13,151 bases of DNA from Chlorobiota bacterium (GTDB taxonomy: Bacteria; Bacteroidota; Ignavibacteria; Kapaibacteriales; NICIL-2), in NCBI GenBank assembly GCA_003695605.1, contig RFIK01000088.1, positions 1 to 13,151 of the forward strand, given 5' to 3'. The notes below the pieces were generated by a model. That model ran no database searches, was not told the DNA's origin, and saw nothing but the letters and a program-made list of their open reading frames with translations. Positions 1 to 6,055 of the stretch are shown piece after piece; position 1 is the stretch's first letter; every line of letters begins with the position of its first letter. The translations under genes and the position numbers were made by a program.

Positions 1-1
1 C

Positions 2-127
2 GAGGATGCCGATGTTGCCAAAGAACAGCTGCAACTGATTCGGGCGCAGTTCCTCCAACAAGCCTCGATCGTCTCGCTGGCCCAAGCAAATCAGAATCCC
101 TCCTCCTTTCTTCAGCTCCTCCGATAG
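2..127 (+). CDS. Flagellin, C-terminal end (partial)
   Basis: The window opens inside a gene whose last 41 codons read EDADVAKEQLQLIRAQFLQQ followed by ASIVSLAQANQNPSSFLQLLR and a TAG stop. This matches the C-terminal D0 helix of flagellin (typically 'D.A.E...l...qil.qa....laqANq.pq..l.Ll'), the amphipathic helix that packs in the core of the filament and binds the chaperone FliS. The start and central part lie outside the window. A hairpin terminator follows and fliS/fliD come next, which fits filament subunit, its chaperone and its cap. The ending FLQLLR is the usual family ending. The alternative, a flagellin-like hook-associated protein such as FlgL, is less likely because of the AQANQNP motif. 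Confidence 0.85.
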   Translation, partial: EDADVAKEQLQLIRAQFLQQASIVSLAQANQNPSSFLQLLR

Positions 128-159
128 CGGCGAGCATTTCTGGCTCAACTGATGCTGGA

Positions 160-190
160 ACGGCAGGTATCCCTGGTGGATGCCTGCCGT
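160..190 (+). terminator. Hairpin terminator after flagellin gene
   Basis: A 13-bp stem (arms 160-172 and 178-190, ACGGCAGGTATCC against GGATGCCTGCCGT, one T:G wobble) closes a 5-nt loop, CTGGT. It begins 32 bp after the flagellin stop. Only a short T run follows (TTTCC), so it may act as an intrinsic terminator or as an mRNA-stabilising 3' hairpin for a highly expressed transcript. No other hairpin this strong was found in the window. Confidence 0.65.
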
Positions 191-241
191 TTCCGCCTGC
201 GAACATCGGACAGCGACACCACCGTGCCAGAAGAAAAGGGC

Positions 242-268
242 TACAGTTTTCTCCCCAGCGTTCGATAA
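242..268 (+). promoter_or_regulatory. Sigma-28 (FliA) promoter for fliS-fliD-flaG operon
   Basis: TACAGTTT at 242-249, an 11-nt spacer, and TTCGATAA at 261-268 match the sigma-28 consensus TAAAGTTT-N11-GCCGATAA at 13 of 16 positions with exact spacing. The site lies just upstream of fliS in a late flagellar cluster, where sigma-28 control is expected. Transcription would start near 274-277, giving a leader of about 55 nt to the ATG at 332. This argues against the farther-upstream ATG at 278. Confidence 0.75.
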
Positions 269-331
269 TTCCCGTGGATGCCCCCGCAGCGGATGCGGCA
301 TGGAATGGTACCATCATGGCAGAGTGATGCA

Positions 332-679
332 ATGACGACAGCAGTAGCGCGCCAACGCCTTGCCCAGTACACCGGTGGAAGCGGGCAACTTCCCATGTAC
401 CTCGAACAAGAGGTCTTCAGCTGGAGTCCAGAAAAAATCATCCTGAAGACCTACGACCTTTTTTTGGTCAGTGCGCGGCGGGGAGATGAACATCGCATGC
501 GCCGGATTCTGTCTGAACTCATCAACGCGCTCAATTTCGACTATGGCGAACTCCCGCAGCGCTTGCTCCGGCTCTACGAGTACTGCCAGCGGTGCATTGC
601 AATGCGTCGCTATGAGGACGCTGCGACTATCATCGGAGGATTGCGCCAAGCATGGGCAGAAGCATTTCATCTCGAATGA
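332..679 (+). CDS. fliS: Flagellar export chaperone FliS
   Basis: A 115-residue, mostly helical protein. FliS binds the C-terminal helix of newly made flagellin in the cytosol, stops it polymerising early and delivers it to the flagellar export gate. The family signature near residues 23-45 is present: YLEQEVFSWSPEKIILKTYD corresponds to the usual 'qve..sPekLil.LYdga' segment, followed by an antiparallel helical bundle and the RRYEDAATIIGGLRQAWAEAF C-terminal helix. In-frame ATGs also lie at 278 and 305. I chose 332 because the predicted transcription start is at about 275 and because FliS normally has only about 20-35 residues before the SPEK motif. No strong Shine-Dalgarno is visible. fliD follows after 29 bp. 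Some residues are divergent: W replaces the common A/T before SPEK. Confidence 0.85.
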   Translation: MTTAVARQRLAQYTGGSGQLPMYLEQEVFSWSPEKIILKTYDLFLVSARRGDEHRMRRILSELINALNFDYGELPQRLLRLYEYCQRCIAMRRYEDAATIIGGLRQAWAEAFHLE

Positions 680-708
680 GCATGTCGTAGTACCACGTAG
701 AGAACACC

Positions 709-2445
709 ATGGCAACAAACCCTCTCAGCACAACGTTTCTGGTCGGCAACGGCTTTTCCGATAGCGGACTCAGCAACGTTGATCTTCTCATCCAGGCATA
801 TCGGCGCACCCGCCAACCTGCACTCGATGCGCTAACGACAAAGCAGACAACGCTCGAACGGCGGCAGACGTTCATGAATACGCTCCGTTCGAAGCTCGAA
901 GCGCTCCAGGGTGCGGCAGATACGTTACTCCAGAGTGGAGCAGCGGCGAAGTTCCAAGCGCGGAGTGTGACCGTTTCCGATAGCACCGTTCTTTCGGCGA
1001 CAGCTGCCGATGGATCTGCGCTCGGAAGTGCAACGGTGAAGGTCAACCGACTCGCGACAAGTGACGTCCTCCAATCAGCGCAACGGACGCTTGCGAGCGC
1101 GGCAGGACTAAGTGCTGGCACAAAATCATTGAGCATCGCTGGCAGGAACTACACCATCACGCTCGACGGCACAGAAACCTATGAAGGGGTGATGAACAAG
1201 ATCGTCCAGGCAATCAGTGCCGATAGTAGCGCAAACGTTACTGCATCACTTGTCAAAGACAGCACGACCACAGGGAGGCTCTCGCTGACGGCGAAAACAA
1301 CTGGTGCAAGTGGTGCAATTACCTATACCGATTCCGATGGGGTACTGGCCGCACTGGGGCTGGATGGAACAATCAAACAAACGACAGGGACGACAACACT
1401 TTCCGTACAGGGTGTGGCAACGTCGAATGGTGCGAATATTGGTTTTTCGACCAGTGGGAATAAGCGCTTTACCATCAATGGAAAACCAATCTACGTCTTC
1501 GTCCAAACCTCGCAGAATGCTGTGACATTGATGAACAATCTTGCCACCGCGATCAATAGTGCAGGTGCAGGAGTGACGGCAACTGTCCAAGCGGTTGGTG
1601 GTGGGCAGTCGCGACTTGTGATTACCAACAACGCACCCGGCGGCGAACTTTCGATTGTGGACGATAGCGGCGTACTCGGAACGATTGGCATTGGAACGCA
1701 GACCCTTCGCGACGAGCGCACGAAAGCGACCGCAACGGCGGCTGGGTATGCGGCAGGGACTGCATCGGATCTTGATGCAAGCGTCACCGTCAACGGCGTA
1801 ACCATTCAACGCAGCTCTAACACGATCAGCGATGTCATCACCGGTGTGACGCTGACGCTACTGAAAGCCCAGCAATCAGGCGATGCAGCAGTGAGTATCA
1901 CCACAGGAGTTGGTACAGACAAAGTTGCCAGTACGCTCCAGCCACTTCTGGATGCCTACAACGACGTTCTCCGATACATCAAGGGCAACAGCAAGACTAT
2001 CGGTGGTGACGCAGCGCTTCGTTCCTTCCACTCGGAGCTTCGCTCACTCAGCTCGCGGGTGTTTAGTGGACCGCTGACGTCGCTTGCGGATGCAGGAATC
2101 AAGATCGCCAGTGATGGCACGCTCTCGATCGACAACAAGGACCGGCTCCGGCAGCAGCTCGAATCGGATCCATCAGCAGTTGCTTCGCTCTTTACGGGAA
2201 GTGGCAGTTTCTCGGATGCCATCCTGACTTCGATCACGAACATGGTCGGCACCGACGGCTTGCTCCAGGCGCGCTCGAATTCCCTCGGTCAGCAGATCAA
2301 ACGCGTCAGTGACCAAAAGAAGGCGCTCCAAGACCGCATTGACCGCGAAGTCGAGCAACAACGCCGGGAATACAGGAAGTTGCAGGAGCTCTTCTACACA
2401 CTTCAAGGACAAATGAGTCAGTACTCGTCGTATCTGAAATCATGA
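709..2445 (+). CDS. fliD: Flagellar filament cap protein FliD (HAP2)
   Basis: A 578-residue protein secreted through the flagellar export apparatus; its oligomer caps the filament tip and folds incoming flagellin. The N-terminal FliD_N region (about 18-115) starts with GLSNVDLLIQAYRRTRQPAL and a coiled-coil helix through LRSKLEALQGAADTLL. A Thr/Ser/Ala-rich variable region (about 116-330) corresponds to the exposed D2-D3 domains. The FliD_C region (about 340-565) contains the typical segments VASTLQPLLDAYNDVLRYI, GGDAALRSFHSELRSLSS, LADAGIKIASDGTLSIDN and DPSAVASLFTGSGSFSD. The C-terminal coiled coil (about 520-570) ends in SQYSSYLKS, close to the usual 'm..q...l'. Length is within the family range. 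It is co-transcribed with fliS (29-bp gap) and flaG. The SD is weak. Confidence 0.95.
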   Translation: MATNPLSTTFLVGNGFSDSGLSNVDLLIQAYRRTRQPALDALTTKQTTLERRQTFMNTLRSKLEALQGAADTLLQSGAAAKFQARSVTVSDSTVLSATAADGSALGSATVKVNRLATSDVLQSAQRTLASAAGLSAGTKSLSIAGRNYTITLDGTETYEGVMNKIVQAISADSSANVTASLVKDSTTTGRLSLTAKTTGASGAITYTDSDGVLAALGLDGTIKQTTGTTTLSVQGVATSNGANIGFSTSGNKRFTINGKPIYVFVQTSQNAVTLMNNLATAINSAGAGVTATVQAVGGGQSRLVITNNAPGGELSIVDDSGVLGTIGIGTQTLRDERTKATATAAGYAAGTASDLDASVTVNGVTIQRSSNTISDVITGVTLTLLKAQQSGDAAVSITTGVGTDKVASTLQPLLDAYNDVLRYIKGNSKTIGGDAALRSFHSELRSLSSRVFSGPLTSLADAGIKIASDGTLSIDNKDRLRQQLESDPSAVASLFTGSGSFSDAILTSITNMVGTDGLLQARSNSLGQQIKRVSDQKKALQDRIDREVEQQRREYRKLQELFYTLQGQMSQYSSYLKS

Positions 2446-2491
2446 ACTGCACAATTGCGTGGGTATGTCCCACTTCTGTAGAGTGGTCGTC

Positions 2492-2872
2492 ATGATTGAG
2501 CTTAGCAATGTCCAAGCACTCTCGCCGGTCCGCGCGATAGAGTCGCCAGGAGTGCAGGAGCGAATGGTCGAGACCAGTAGCAGCAGCGTCGCGGCTCACG
2601 AGCAGCCTGCCGAGCAGCAGCAGAACGGTGCGCAAGCGTCGCTCGGCCACTTTGCAGCAAGTAGTGGTCAGCAAGCGGCTGTCATCGAGCTAGCGCGGCG
2701 GCAGATCCAATTTGCAGTGGACAAGGAAACACGGCGGACGATCATCAAGGTCATTGACCCTGAAACCAAGGAGGTTATCCGCCAGATTCCACCCGACGAA
2801 GCATTGCGGATCTCCCGCATGATTAGCCGACTTCGCAGCGACCGTGGCGCAGTGACCGATGCACGCGTCTGA
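2492..2872 (+). CDS. flaG: FlaG family flagellar protein
   Basis: A 126-residue protein with a disordered, Q/S/A-rich N-terminal half (about 1-62) and a conserved FlaG domain (about 66-120): IQFAVDKETRRTIIKVIDPE, then TKEVIRQIPPDEALRISRMI. The 'vkViD..T.EVIRQIPpee.L.ia' signature is diagnostic. FlaG proteins affect filament length, but their biochemical role is poorly defined. ATG 2492 is preceded by GAGTGG at 2481-2486 and gives a natural start; upstream in-frame ATG (2465) and GTG (2459) would add 9-11 untypical residues (MSHFCRVVV). It lies 46 bp after fliD in the same operon and overlaps the next gene by 14 bp. Confidence 0.9.
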   Translation: MIELSNVQALSPVRAIESPGVQERMVETSSSSVAAHEQPAEQQQNGAQASLGHFAASSGQQAAVIELARRQIQFAVDKETRRTIIKVIDPETKEVIRQIPPDEALRISRMISRLRSDRGAVTDARV

Positions 2873-3260
2873 TTGGCTGCAGCCGCCGCTGGTGCCCGAG
2901 ACACTCCTTGCCGAGCTGGACCGTCTTGGCACTGAGCTCGATAGCGCACTTGCAGCGCTGATGAATTCAGCTGATACTGCATCGCCCGAGCAGCGTGCAG
3001 CCGCAATCGAGCGTATCGCAAGCGTGCTTGCCACGCGTGGCACAGTTCTTGACGCGTTCGGAGCGTGGTTGCAAACGTCACGTAGCGCGCGTGCAACTGC
3101 CAGAGGGCGCCACCACTGGCAGGAAGCCCTCGAGCGTCTCCAGCAAGCAGACACGCGGCGCGCCGAACAGCTTGGCGCACTGCTTGCCGACGCAGGAACG
3201 CAACTACAGCAACGGATTGCTCAACGAGCGTTGTTCATCTACCAACGAGGCACCCCATGA
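2859..3260 (+). CDS. Putative FliT/FlgN-like flagellar chaperone (uncharacterised)
   Basis: A 133-residue, almost entirely helical protein with no cysteine or membrane segment. Heptad-like segments cover about residues 14-38 (LLAELDRLGTELDSALAALM), 45-70 and 84-128. The C-terminus, QRIAQRALFIYQRGTP, resembles the 'a..aL..Y.rg' ends of FlgN/FliT-type export chaperones. I do not recognise a specific family. The call rests on size, helicity and position directly after fliS-fliD-flaG, where fliT-like genes often sit. The start is well fixed: a TGA stop in this frame lies at 2853-2855, so ATG 2859 is the first possible start, and it overlaps flaG by 14 bp, suggesting translational coupling. Its TGA overlaps ATG 3257 as ATGA. 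Confidence 0.6.
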   Translation: MHASDWLQPPLVPETLLAELDRLGTELDSALAALMNSADTASPEQRAAAIERIASVLATRGTVLDAFGAWLQTSRSARATARGRHHWQEALERLQQADTRRAEQLGALLADAGTQLQQRIAQRALFIYQRGTP

Positions 3261-3313
3261 TTCGCTCCATTGATGGAAAGCCGGAACTGGGAAATCTTCT
3301 GCCGACGCGATAG
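3257..3313 (+). other. Out-of-frame 5' segment that looks like the true start of flgM
   Basis: ATG 3257 overlaps the preceding stop (ATGA) and has a good ribosome site, ACGAGG at 3245-3250, six bases upstream. It encodes MIRSIDGKPELGNLLPTR and then meets TAG at 3311-3313. This peptide resembles FlgM N-termini, with a short I-D/N-G segment, a K-P and a T-R before the disordered linker. The anti-sigma-like body lies in the +1 frame just after the stop. Skipping one base (T3311) joins the two into a protein of about 93 residues, the usual FlgM length. It may mark an indel, a sequencing error or, less likely, recoding. Confidence 0.5.
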
Positions 3314-3539
3314 CAATCGTAGCGTGCAGAACCAACACCAGTCGCCAGAGCGCTCTGCGGACCGCGATCGGATCGAGATCTCCGACCGCGCGCGGGAGCT
3401 TCTCCAGAACCCCGAGCTTGCCAAGCGCCAGCGTATTGAAGCCGGGATCGAGTCGGGCTTCTACAATTCTCCGCAGGTCCTCCACACCGTTGCCCAGCGG
3501 CTCCTTCGGGACCTCGATAGCCAGCAGGGAATCGCCTAA
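3273..3539 (+). CDS. flgM: FlgM-like anti-sigma-28 factor (5' end uncertain)
   Basis: FlgM binds sigma-28 in the cytosol and blocks late flagellar transcription until it is exported through the finished hook-basal body. The body shows the expected parts: a disordered linker, the 'DRIEISDRARELLQ' segment typical of FlgM, and a C-terminal sigma-binding helix region, QRIEAGIESGFYNSPQVLHT followed by VAQRLLRDL, matching 'kkaIesG.Y.sp.vv..vA..ll'. Read from ATG 3273 (or TTG 3270) the protein is 88-89 residues, but its first dozen residues (MESRNWEIFCRR) look unnatural and have no Shine-Dalgarno. The more convincing start is ATG 3257 in another frame (see separate entry). It closes the fliS-fliD-flaG operon, so FlgM would be made from a promoter it inhibits. 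Confidence 0.7.
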   Translation: MESRNWEIFCRRDSNRSVQNQHQSPERSADRDRIEISDRARELLQNPELAKRQRIEAGIESGFYNSPQVLHTVAQRLLRDLDSQQGIA

Positions 3540-3571
3540 GTGAGCGGCGTGCCCAGTCAGGGGACGGTTGC

Positions 3572-3582
3572 GTAATTTTCGC
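3572..3582 (+). promoter_or_regulatory. Candidate promoter box for ssb (GTAATTTTCGC)
   Basis: GTAATTTTCGC lies 35 bp upstream of the ssb ATG, in the 78-bp gap after flgM. It resembles the TAnnTTTG -7 element known for the primary sigma factor of Bacteroidota and recurs before most transcription units in this window. No clear TTG -33 element is seen at the usual distance. Confidence 0.45.
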
Positions 3583-3617
3583 CCGCAGTTTGTTCTACTT
3601 CCGCGGGAGGAACGGGC

Positions 3618-4025
3618 ATGGCTCGCACCCTCAACAAAGTGATGCTCATCGGTAATGTGGGCAGAGACCCCGAAATCCGCTACACGCCGTCCGGGGTACC
3701 CGTTGCAAGTATCCGGCTTGCCACCAACGAATACTCGCGCGACAGCGAGGGCCAGCTCCAGGAATACACCGAGTGGCACAGCATCGTCGCGTGGCGACAG
3801 TTGGCGGAAATGGCCGAGCGGCTCATCCAGCAGGGAACGAAACTCTACGTCGAAGGACGCATCCGCAGCCGGAGCTACGAAGATTCGAGCGGCACGAAGC
3901 GAACGAGCTACGAGATCATCGCCGATAGTATCATCGTGCTCAGTGGCCGCAAGGATGCAACCGCTCCTGGGGAGCAAGCCTCCGATTCTGCGGAAGAATC
4001 AACCGGAGGCGACGTCCCCTTCTAA
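3618..4025 (+). CDS. ssb: Single-stranded DNA-binding protein SSB
   Basis: A 135-residue OB-fold protein that coats single-stranded DNA during replication, recombination and repair. The N-terminal domain (about 1-110) carries NKVMLIGNVGRDPEIRYTPS, the ssDNA-stacking aromatic region TEWHSIVAWR (W53, W59) and LYVEGRIRSRSYED. The linker is short (about 20 residues, acidic and Ser-rich). The protein ends in GGDVPF, a variant of the DDIPF tip that recruits repair partners. A strong Shine-Dalgarno, GGGAGGA at 3605-3611, supports the start. It is shorter than the roughly 150-180 residues usual for main SSBs, mostly through the linker. It has its own candidate promoter and is not obviously linked in function to the flagellar genes upstream. 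Confidence 0.95.
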   Translation: MARTLNKVMLIGNVGRDPEIRYTPSGVPVASIRLATNEYSRDSEGQLQEYTEWHSIVAWRQLAEMAERLIQQGTKLYVEGRIRSRSYEDSSGTKRTSYEIIADSIIVLSGRKDATAPGEQASDSAEESTGGDVPF

Positions 4026-4056
4026 CGCCGGCAACACCGACGCTGAGTGTGCCGAA

Positions 4057-4087
4057 GTAATTTCGCTGCTGTCGCTCTGCAGCGAAA
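4057..4087 (+). promoter_or_regulatory. Promoter-like box overlapping a 9-bp hairpin, between ssb and the MCE gene
   Basis: GTAATTTCGC at 4057-4066 matches the motif seen before other genes here and lies 51 bp before the MCE-protein ATG. It overlaps a perfect 9-bp inverted repeat, TTTCGCTGC (4061-4069) and GCAGCGAAA (4079-4087), with a 9-nt loop. The hairpin could end ssb transcription, although no T run follows, or act as an operator or leader structure for the downstream gene. The rest of the 92-bp gap shows nothing further; CCTCCT at 4096-4101 is pyrimidine-rich and cannot serve as a ribosome site. Confidence 0.4.
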
Positions 4088-4117
4088 CGGCAATCCTCCT
4101 ACATTTCTACCACACAC

Positions 4118-5065
4118 ATGTACGGCACTGAGCAGCGAACCTATATCAAAGTCGGCGCAATTGCGCTCGTGGCTGTCATCCTCTTGCTTGCGGGTATCAC
4201 GATCGGCCGTGGGCTCAACTTTGCAACTGCGACAGCAGAAGTCCGTATTCGTGCAGCGACAGCCGCCGGTCTGGAACCAGGTGCACCTGTCTGGATCAAT
4301 GGCATCAAGCGTGGCAGCGTCTTGAGCGTCCGCCCGGAGGGCGACTCCGTGCTCATCATCGTCGGACTCGACGATACCTCGATGCTCCGACGCGATGCAC
4401 GGGCGCAGATCGCGATGCTCGAAATCACCGGCGGCAAACGCGTGGATATTCTTCCTGGCACGAGCCCAGCGCGATGGGAGGGACAGGCCCTGCCCGCAGA
4501 TGCTCCAGCTGACATCGCAGAAGTACTCAGTATAGCACATGCACTCGCACGTCAGGCGCAGAGAGTGCTGGAGCAGCTCGATACGACCATTTACGCAGCG
4601 AACGCCCTGCTGGCCGATCCGAACGTGCAAGCGCATCTGCGCCAGACGCTCGCCCGTGCAGCGTCGCTGAGCAGCCAGCTCGATTCACTTGTAGCGGCAT
4701 CCCGTGCGACAATCGAAACGACGATCGCCGATGTGGGGAGTGCCTCTCGGCAGCTGCGCGAACTGATCGAGCACAATCGCTCGATGGTAGAACGGCTCCT
4801 GGAACGGCTCGACCGCACTGGTTCCAAGCTCGAAACCCTCATCGGCGACGGCGCACGACTTGCTGCCAGCGCCGATACAACGCTCGGCGAACTCAACCAG
4901 CTCCTTGCTACACTGCGGCAACAGCGCTCGGCACTCGGCAAACTTCTCTACGACGAATCACTCGGTGGCCAGCTCGAATCGAGCCTGCGCCGACTCGCTG
5001 GCGTGGTGGATACCATCAGCCGCTATGGCATCAACGTCAACGTCCGCCTTGGAACACGACCGTAG
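4118..5065 (+). CDS. MCE/MlaD family lipid-transport substrate-binding protein
   Basis: A 315-residue inner-membrane-anchored periplasmic protein. MCE proteins form hexameric rings that move phospholipids or other lipids between inner and outer membranes, normally with an MlaE permease and an MlaF ATPase. The sequence has a short cytosolic start (MYGTEQRTYIK), one membrane segment at about 12-31 (VGAIALVAVILLLAGITIG) and an MCE domain at about 38-117, with GLEPGAPVWINGIKRGSV and the family-typical ITGGKRVDILPG end. A long, Ala/Leu/Arg-rich helical tail (about 135-300) follows, as in many MCE proteins. No permease or ATPase gene is adjacent, so its partners must be encoded elsewhere. An O-methyltransferase gene follows after 10 bp. 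No clear Shine-Dalgarno precedes ATG 4118. Confidence 0.85.
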   Translation: MYGTEQRTYIKVGAIALVAVILLLAGITIGRGLNFATATAEVRIRAATAAGLEPGAPVWINGIKRGSVLSVRPEGDSVLIIVGLDDTSMLRRDARAQIAMLEITGGKRVDILPGTSPARWEGQALPADAPADIAEVLSIAHALARQAQRVLEQLDTTIYAANALLADPNVQAHLRQTLARAASLSSQLDSLVAASRATIETTIADVGSASRQLRELIEHNRSMVERLLERLDRTGSKLETLIGDGARLAASADTTLGELNQLLATLRQQRSALGKLLYDESLGGQLESSLRRLAGVVDTISRYGINVNVRLGTRP

Positions 5066-5075
5066 GAATGCACCA

Positions 5076-5738
5076 ATGTCGGCAACCTTTACTCCCGTCA
5101 CCGACGACATCGCTGCCTACATCGAAGAGCTGTTCTCCGCCGAGGACGATGTTCTCCGCGCGCTGCGAGAGGAAGCAGCTGCGCGTGGAATGCCCCCAAT
5201 CCACATCAGCGGCGCACAGGGAGCAGTGCTCCAGGTGTTACTCCGCGCAATCGGTGCACGGCGTGTTCTCGAACTCGGCTCGCTCGGCGGCTATAGCGCC
5301 ATCGTGATGGCCCGCGCACTTCCGCCCGATGGCACCGTGGTGTGCTTGGAGATCAACCCCGACTACTGCGCATTCATCGAGCAGCAGGCAGTGCGCGCTG
5401 GGCTTGGTTCAGTCATTCAAGTGCGGTGCGGAGCGGCGCTGGACTTGCTTCGAGCACTGCCCGCTGAGCCACTCTTTGACGCAGCGTTCATTGATGCTGA
5501 CAAGCCAAACTATCCGCTCTACTTCGAAGAGTGCTACCGCCGCGTCCGCAGTGGTGGTTTGATCATTGCCGATAACACACTTGCCTGGGGGCACATCGCT
5601 CGAGCCGAGCCAAGCTTCGAACCACGCAACGTGCGCGCCTTGCAGGAGTACAATCGCCTTGTTGCCACACATCCAGGAGTCCGCGCAGCGCTCATACCCT
5701 CCGGCGATGGCATGACCGTTGCCATCAAGCTTGCCTAA
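5076..5738 (+). CDS. Class I SAM-dependent O-methyltransferase (methyltransf_3 family)
   Basis: A 220-residue cytosolic enzyme of the COMT/CCoAOMT-like family, which transfers methyl from S-adenosylmethionine to hydroxyls of small, often catechol-like, molecules. The SAM-binding motif I is VLELGSLGGYSAIVMARALP (64-83), where most relatives have 'LEiGtftGYS'. An acidic residue after strand 2 (LEINP, 91-95) binds the ribose. FIDADKPNYPLY (138-149) and IADNTLAWGHIA (164-175) carry the metal- and substrate-binding Asp/Asn residues of the family (D140, D166, N167). The substrate cannot be told from sequence. ATG 5076 is preceded by TAGGA at 5063-5067, overlapping the end of the MCE gene, so both are probably co-translated. 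It overlaps hpf on the opposite strand by 4 bp at the 3' end. Confidence 0.88.
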   Translation: MSATFTPVTDDIAAYIEELFSAEDDVLRALREEAAARGMPPIHISGAQGAVLQVLLRAIGARRVLELGSLGGYSAIVMARALPPDGTVVCLEINPDYCAFIEQQAVRAGLGSVIQVRCGAALDLLRALPAEPLFDAAFIDADKPNYPLYFEECYRRVRSGGLIIADNTLAWGHIARAEPSFEPRNVRALQEYNRLVATHPGVRAALIPSGDGMTVAIKLA

Positions 5739-6028
5739 CGCTCCCAGCGCTGCTCCTTGGTTTTGAGCTTGCGAATCTGCCGTACCAGCGCTTCCCGCGC
5801 GCCATGGATTGCTTTGAAGAAGTCCTCGGCTGTCTCCTTCGCAACGAGAGTTTTCCCGTTGAGCTTGAGTACAAACTCAGCACTACAGGCATTGTTCGCA
5901 CGTTCGAGCACGACGTCGGCGCCAATGACACCGTCGTGGAACGAGCGTACATGCTCGAGTGCTTCCCGAACGAGCGATTCGAGTTCCTCGCCTGCTTTGA
6001 AGTGGCGAGAGGTGATCGTAAGCTTCAT
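5735..6028 (-). CDS. hpf: Short ribosome hibernation-promoting factor (HPF/RaiA)
   Basis: A 97-residue protein that binds the 30S decoding region and stores ribosomes inactive in stationary phase or stress. It starts MKLTITSRHFKAGEELESLV and has the beta-alpha-beta-beta-beta-alpha layout of the S30AE domain. The second helix, AEDFFKAIHGAREALVRQIR followed by KLKTKEQ, is the basic face that contacts rRNA; it corresponds to the usual 'dmy.AId...dkle.QlrkyK'. There is no long-form C-terminal dimerisation domain, so it is a short HPF or YfiA type; sequence alone does not separate these. A strong Shine-Dalgarno (GAGGAG, complement of 6036-6041) lies seven bases before the ATG. It sits 27 bp downstream of the outer-membrane protein gene, as the last gene of the arginase operon. 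Confidence 0.88.
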   Translation of the reverse strand: MKLTITSRHFKAGEELESLVREALEHVRSFHDGVIGADVVLERANNACSAEFVLKLNGKTLVAKETAEDFFKAIHGAREALVRQIRKLKTKEQRWER

Positions 6029-6055
6029 AGCACTACTCCTCGAGGTGGTGGAACA

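Noticed and set aside
278..331. Longer FliS starting at ATG 278
   Set aside because: ATG 278 would lie within a few bases of the predicted sigma-28 transcription start, and the added residues (MPPQRMRHGMVPSWQSD) do not resemble FliS.
3549..3565. Possible terminator hairpin after flgM (GTGCCC/GGGGAC)
   Set aside because: Only about five pairs with a mismatch and no T run; too weak to call.
3204..3977. 257-codon open frame on the minus strand across flgM and ssb
   Set aside because: It lies opposite a clear ssb and FlgM-like body, has no recognisable domain, and is rich in residues typical of antisense shadow frames in GC-rich DNA.
4860..5075. Extending the O-methyltransferase upstream into the MCE gene
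   Set aside because: The frame is open, but the extension is Ser-rich non-homologous sequence. ATG 5076 has a TAGGA ribosome site and starts just before the family domain.
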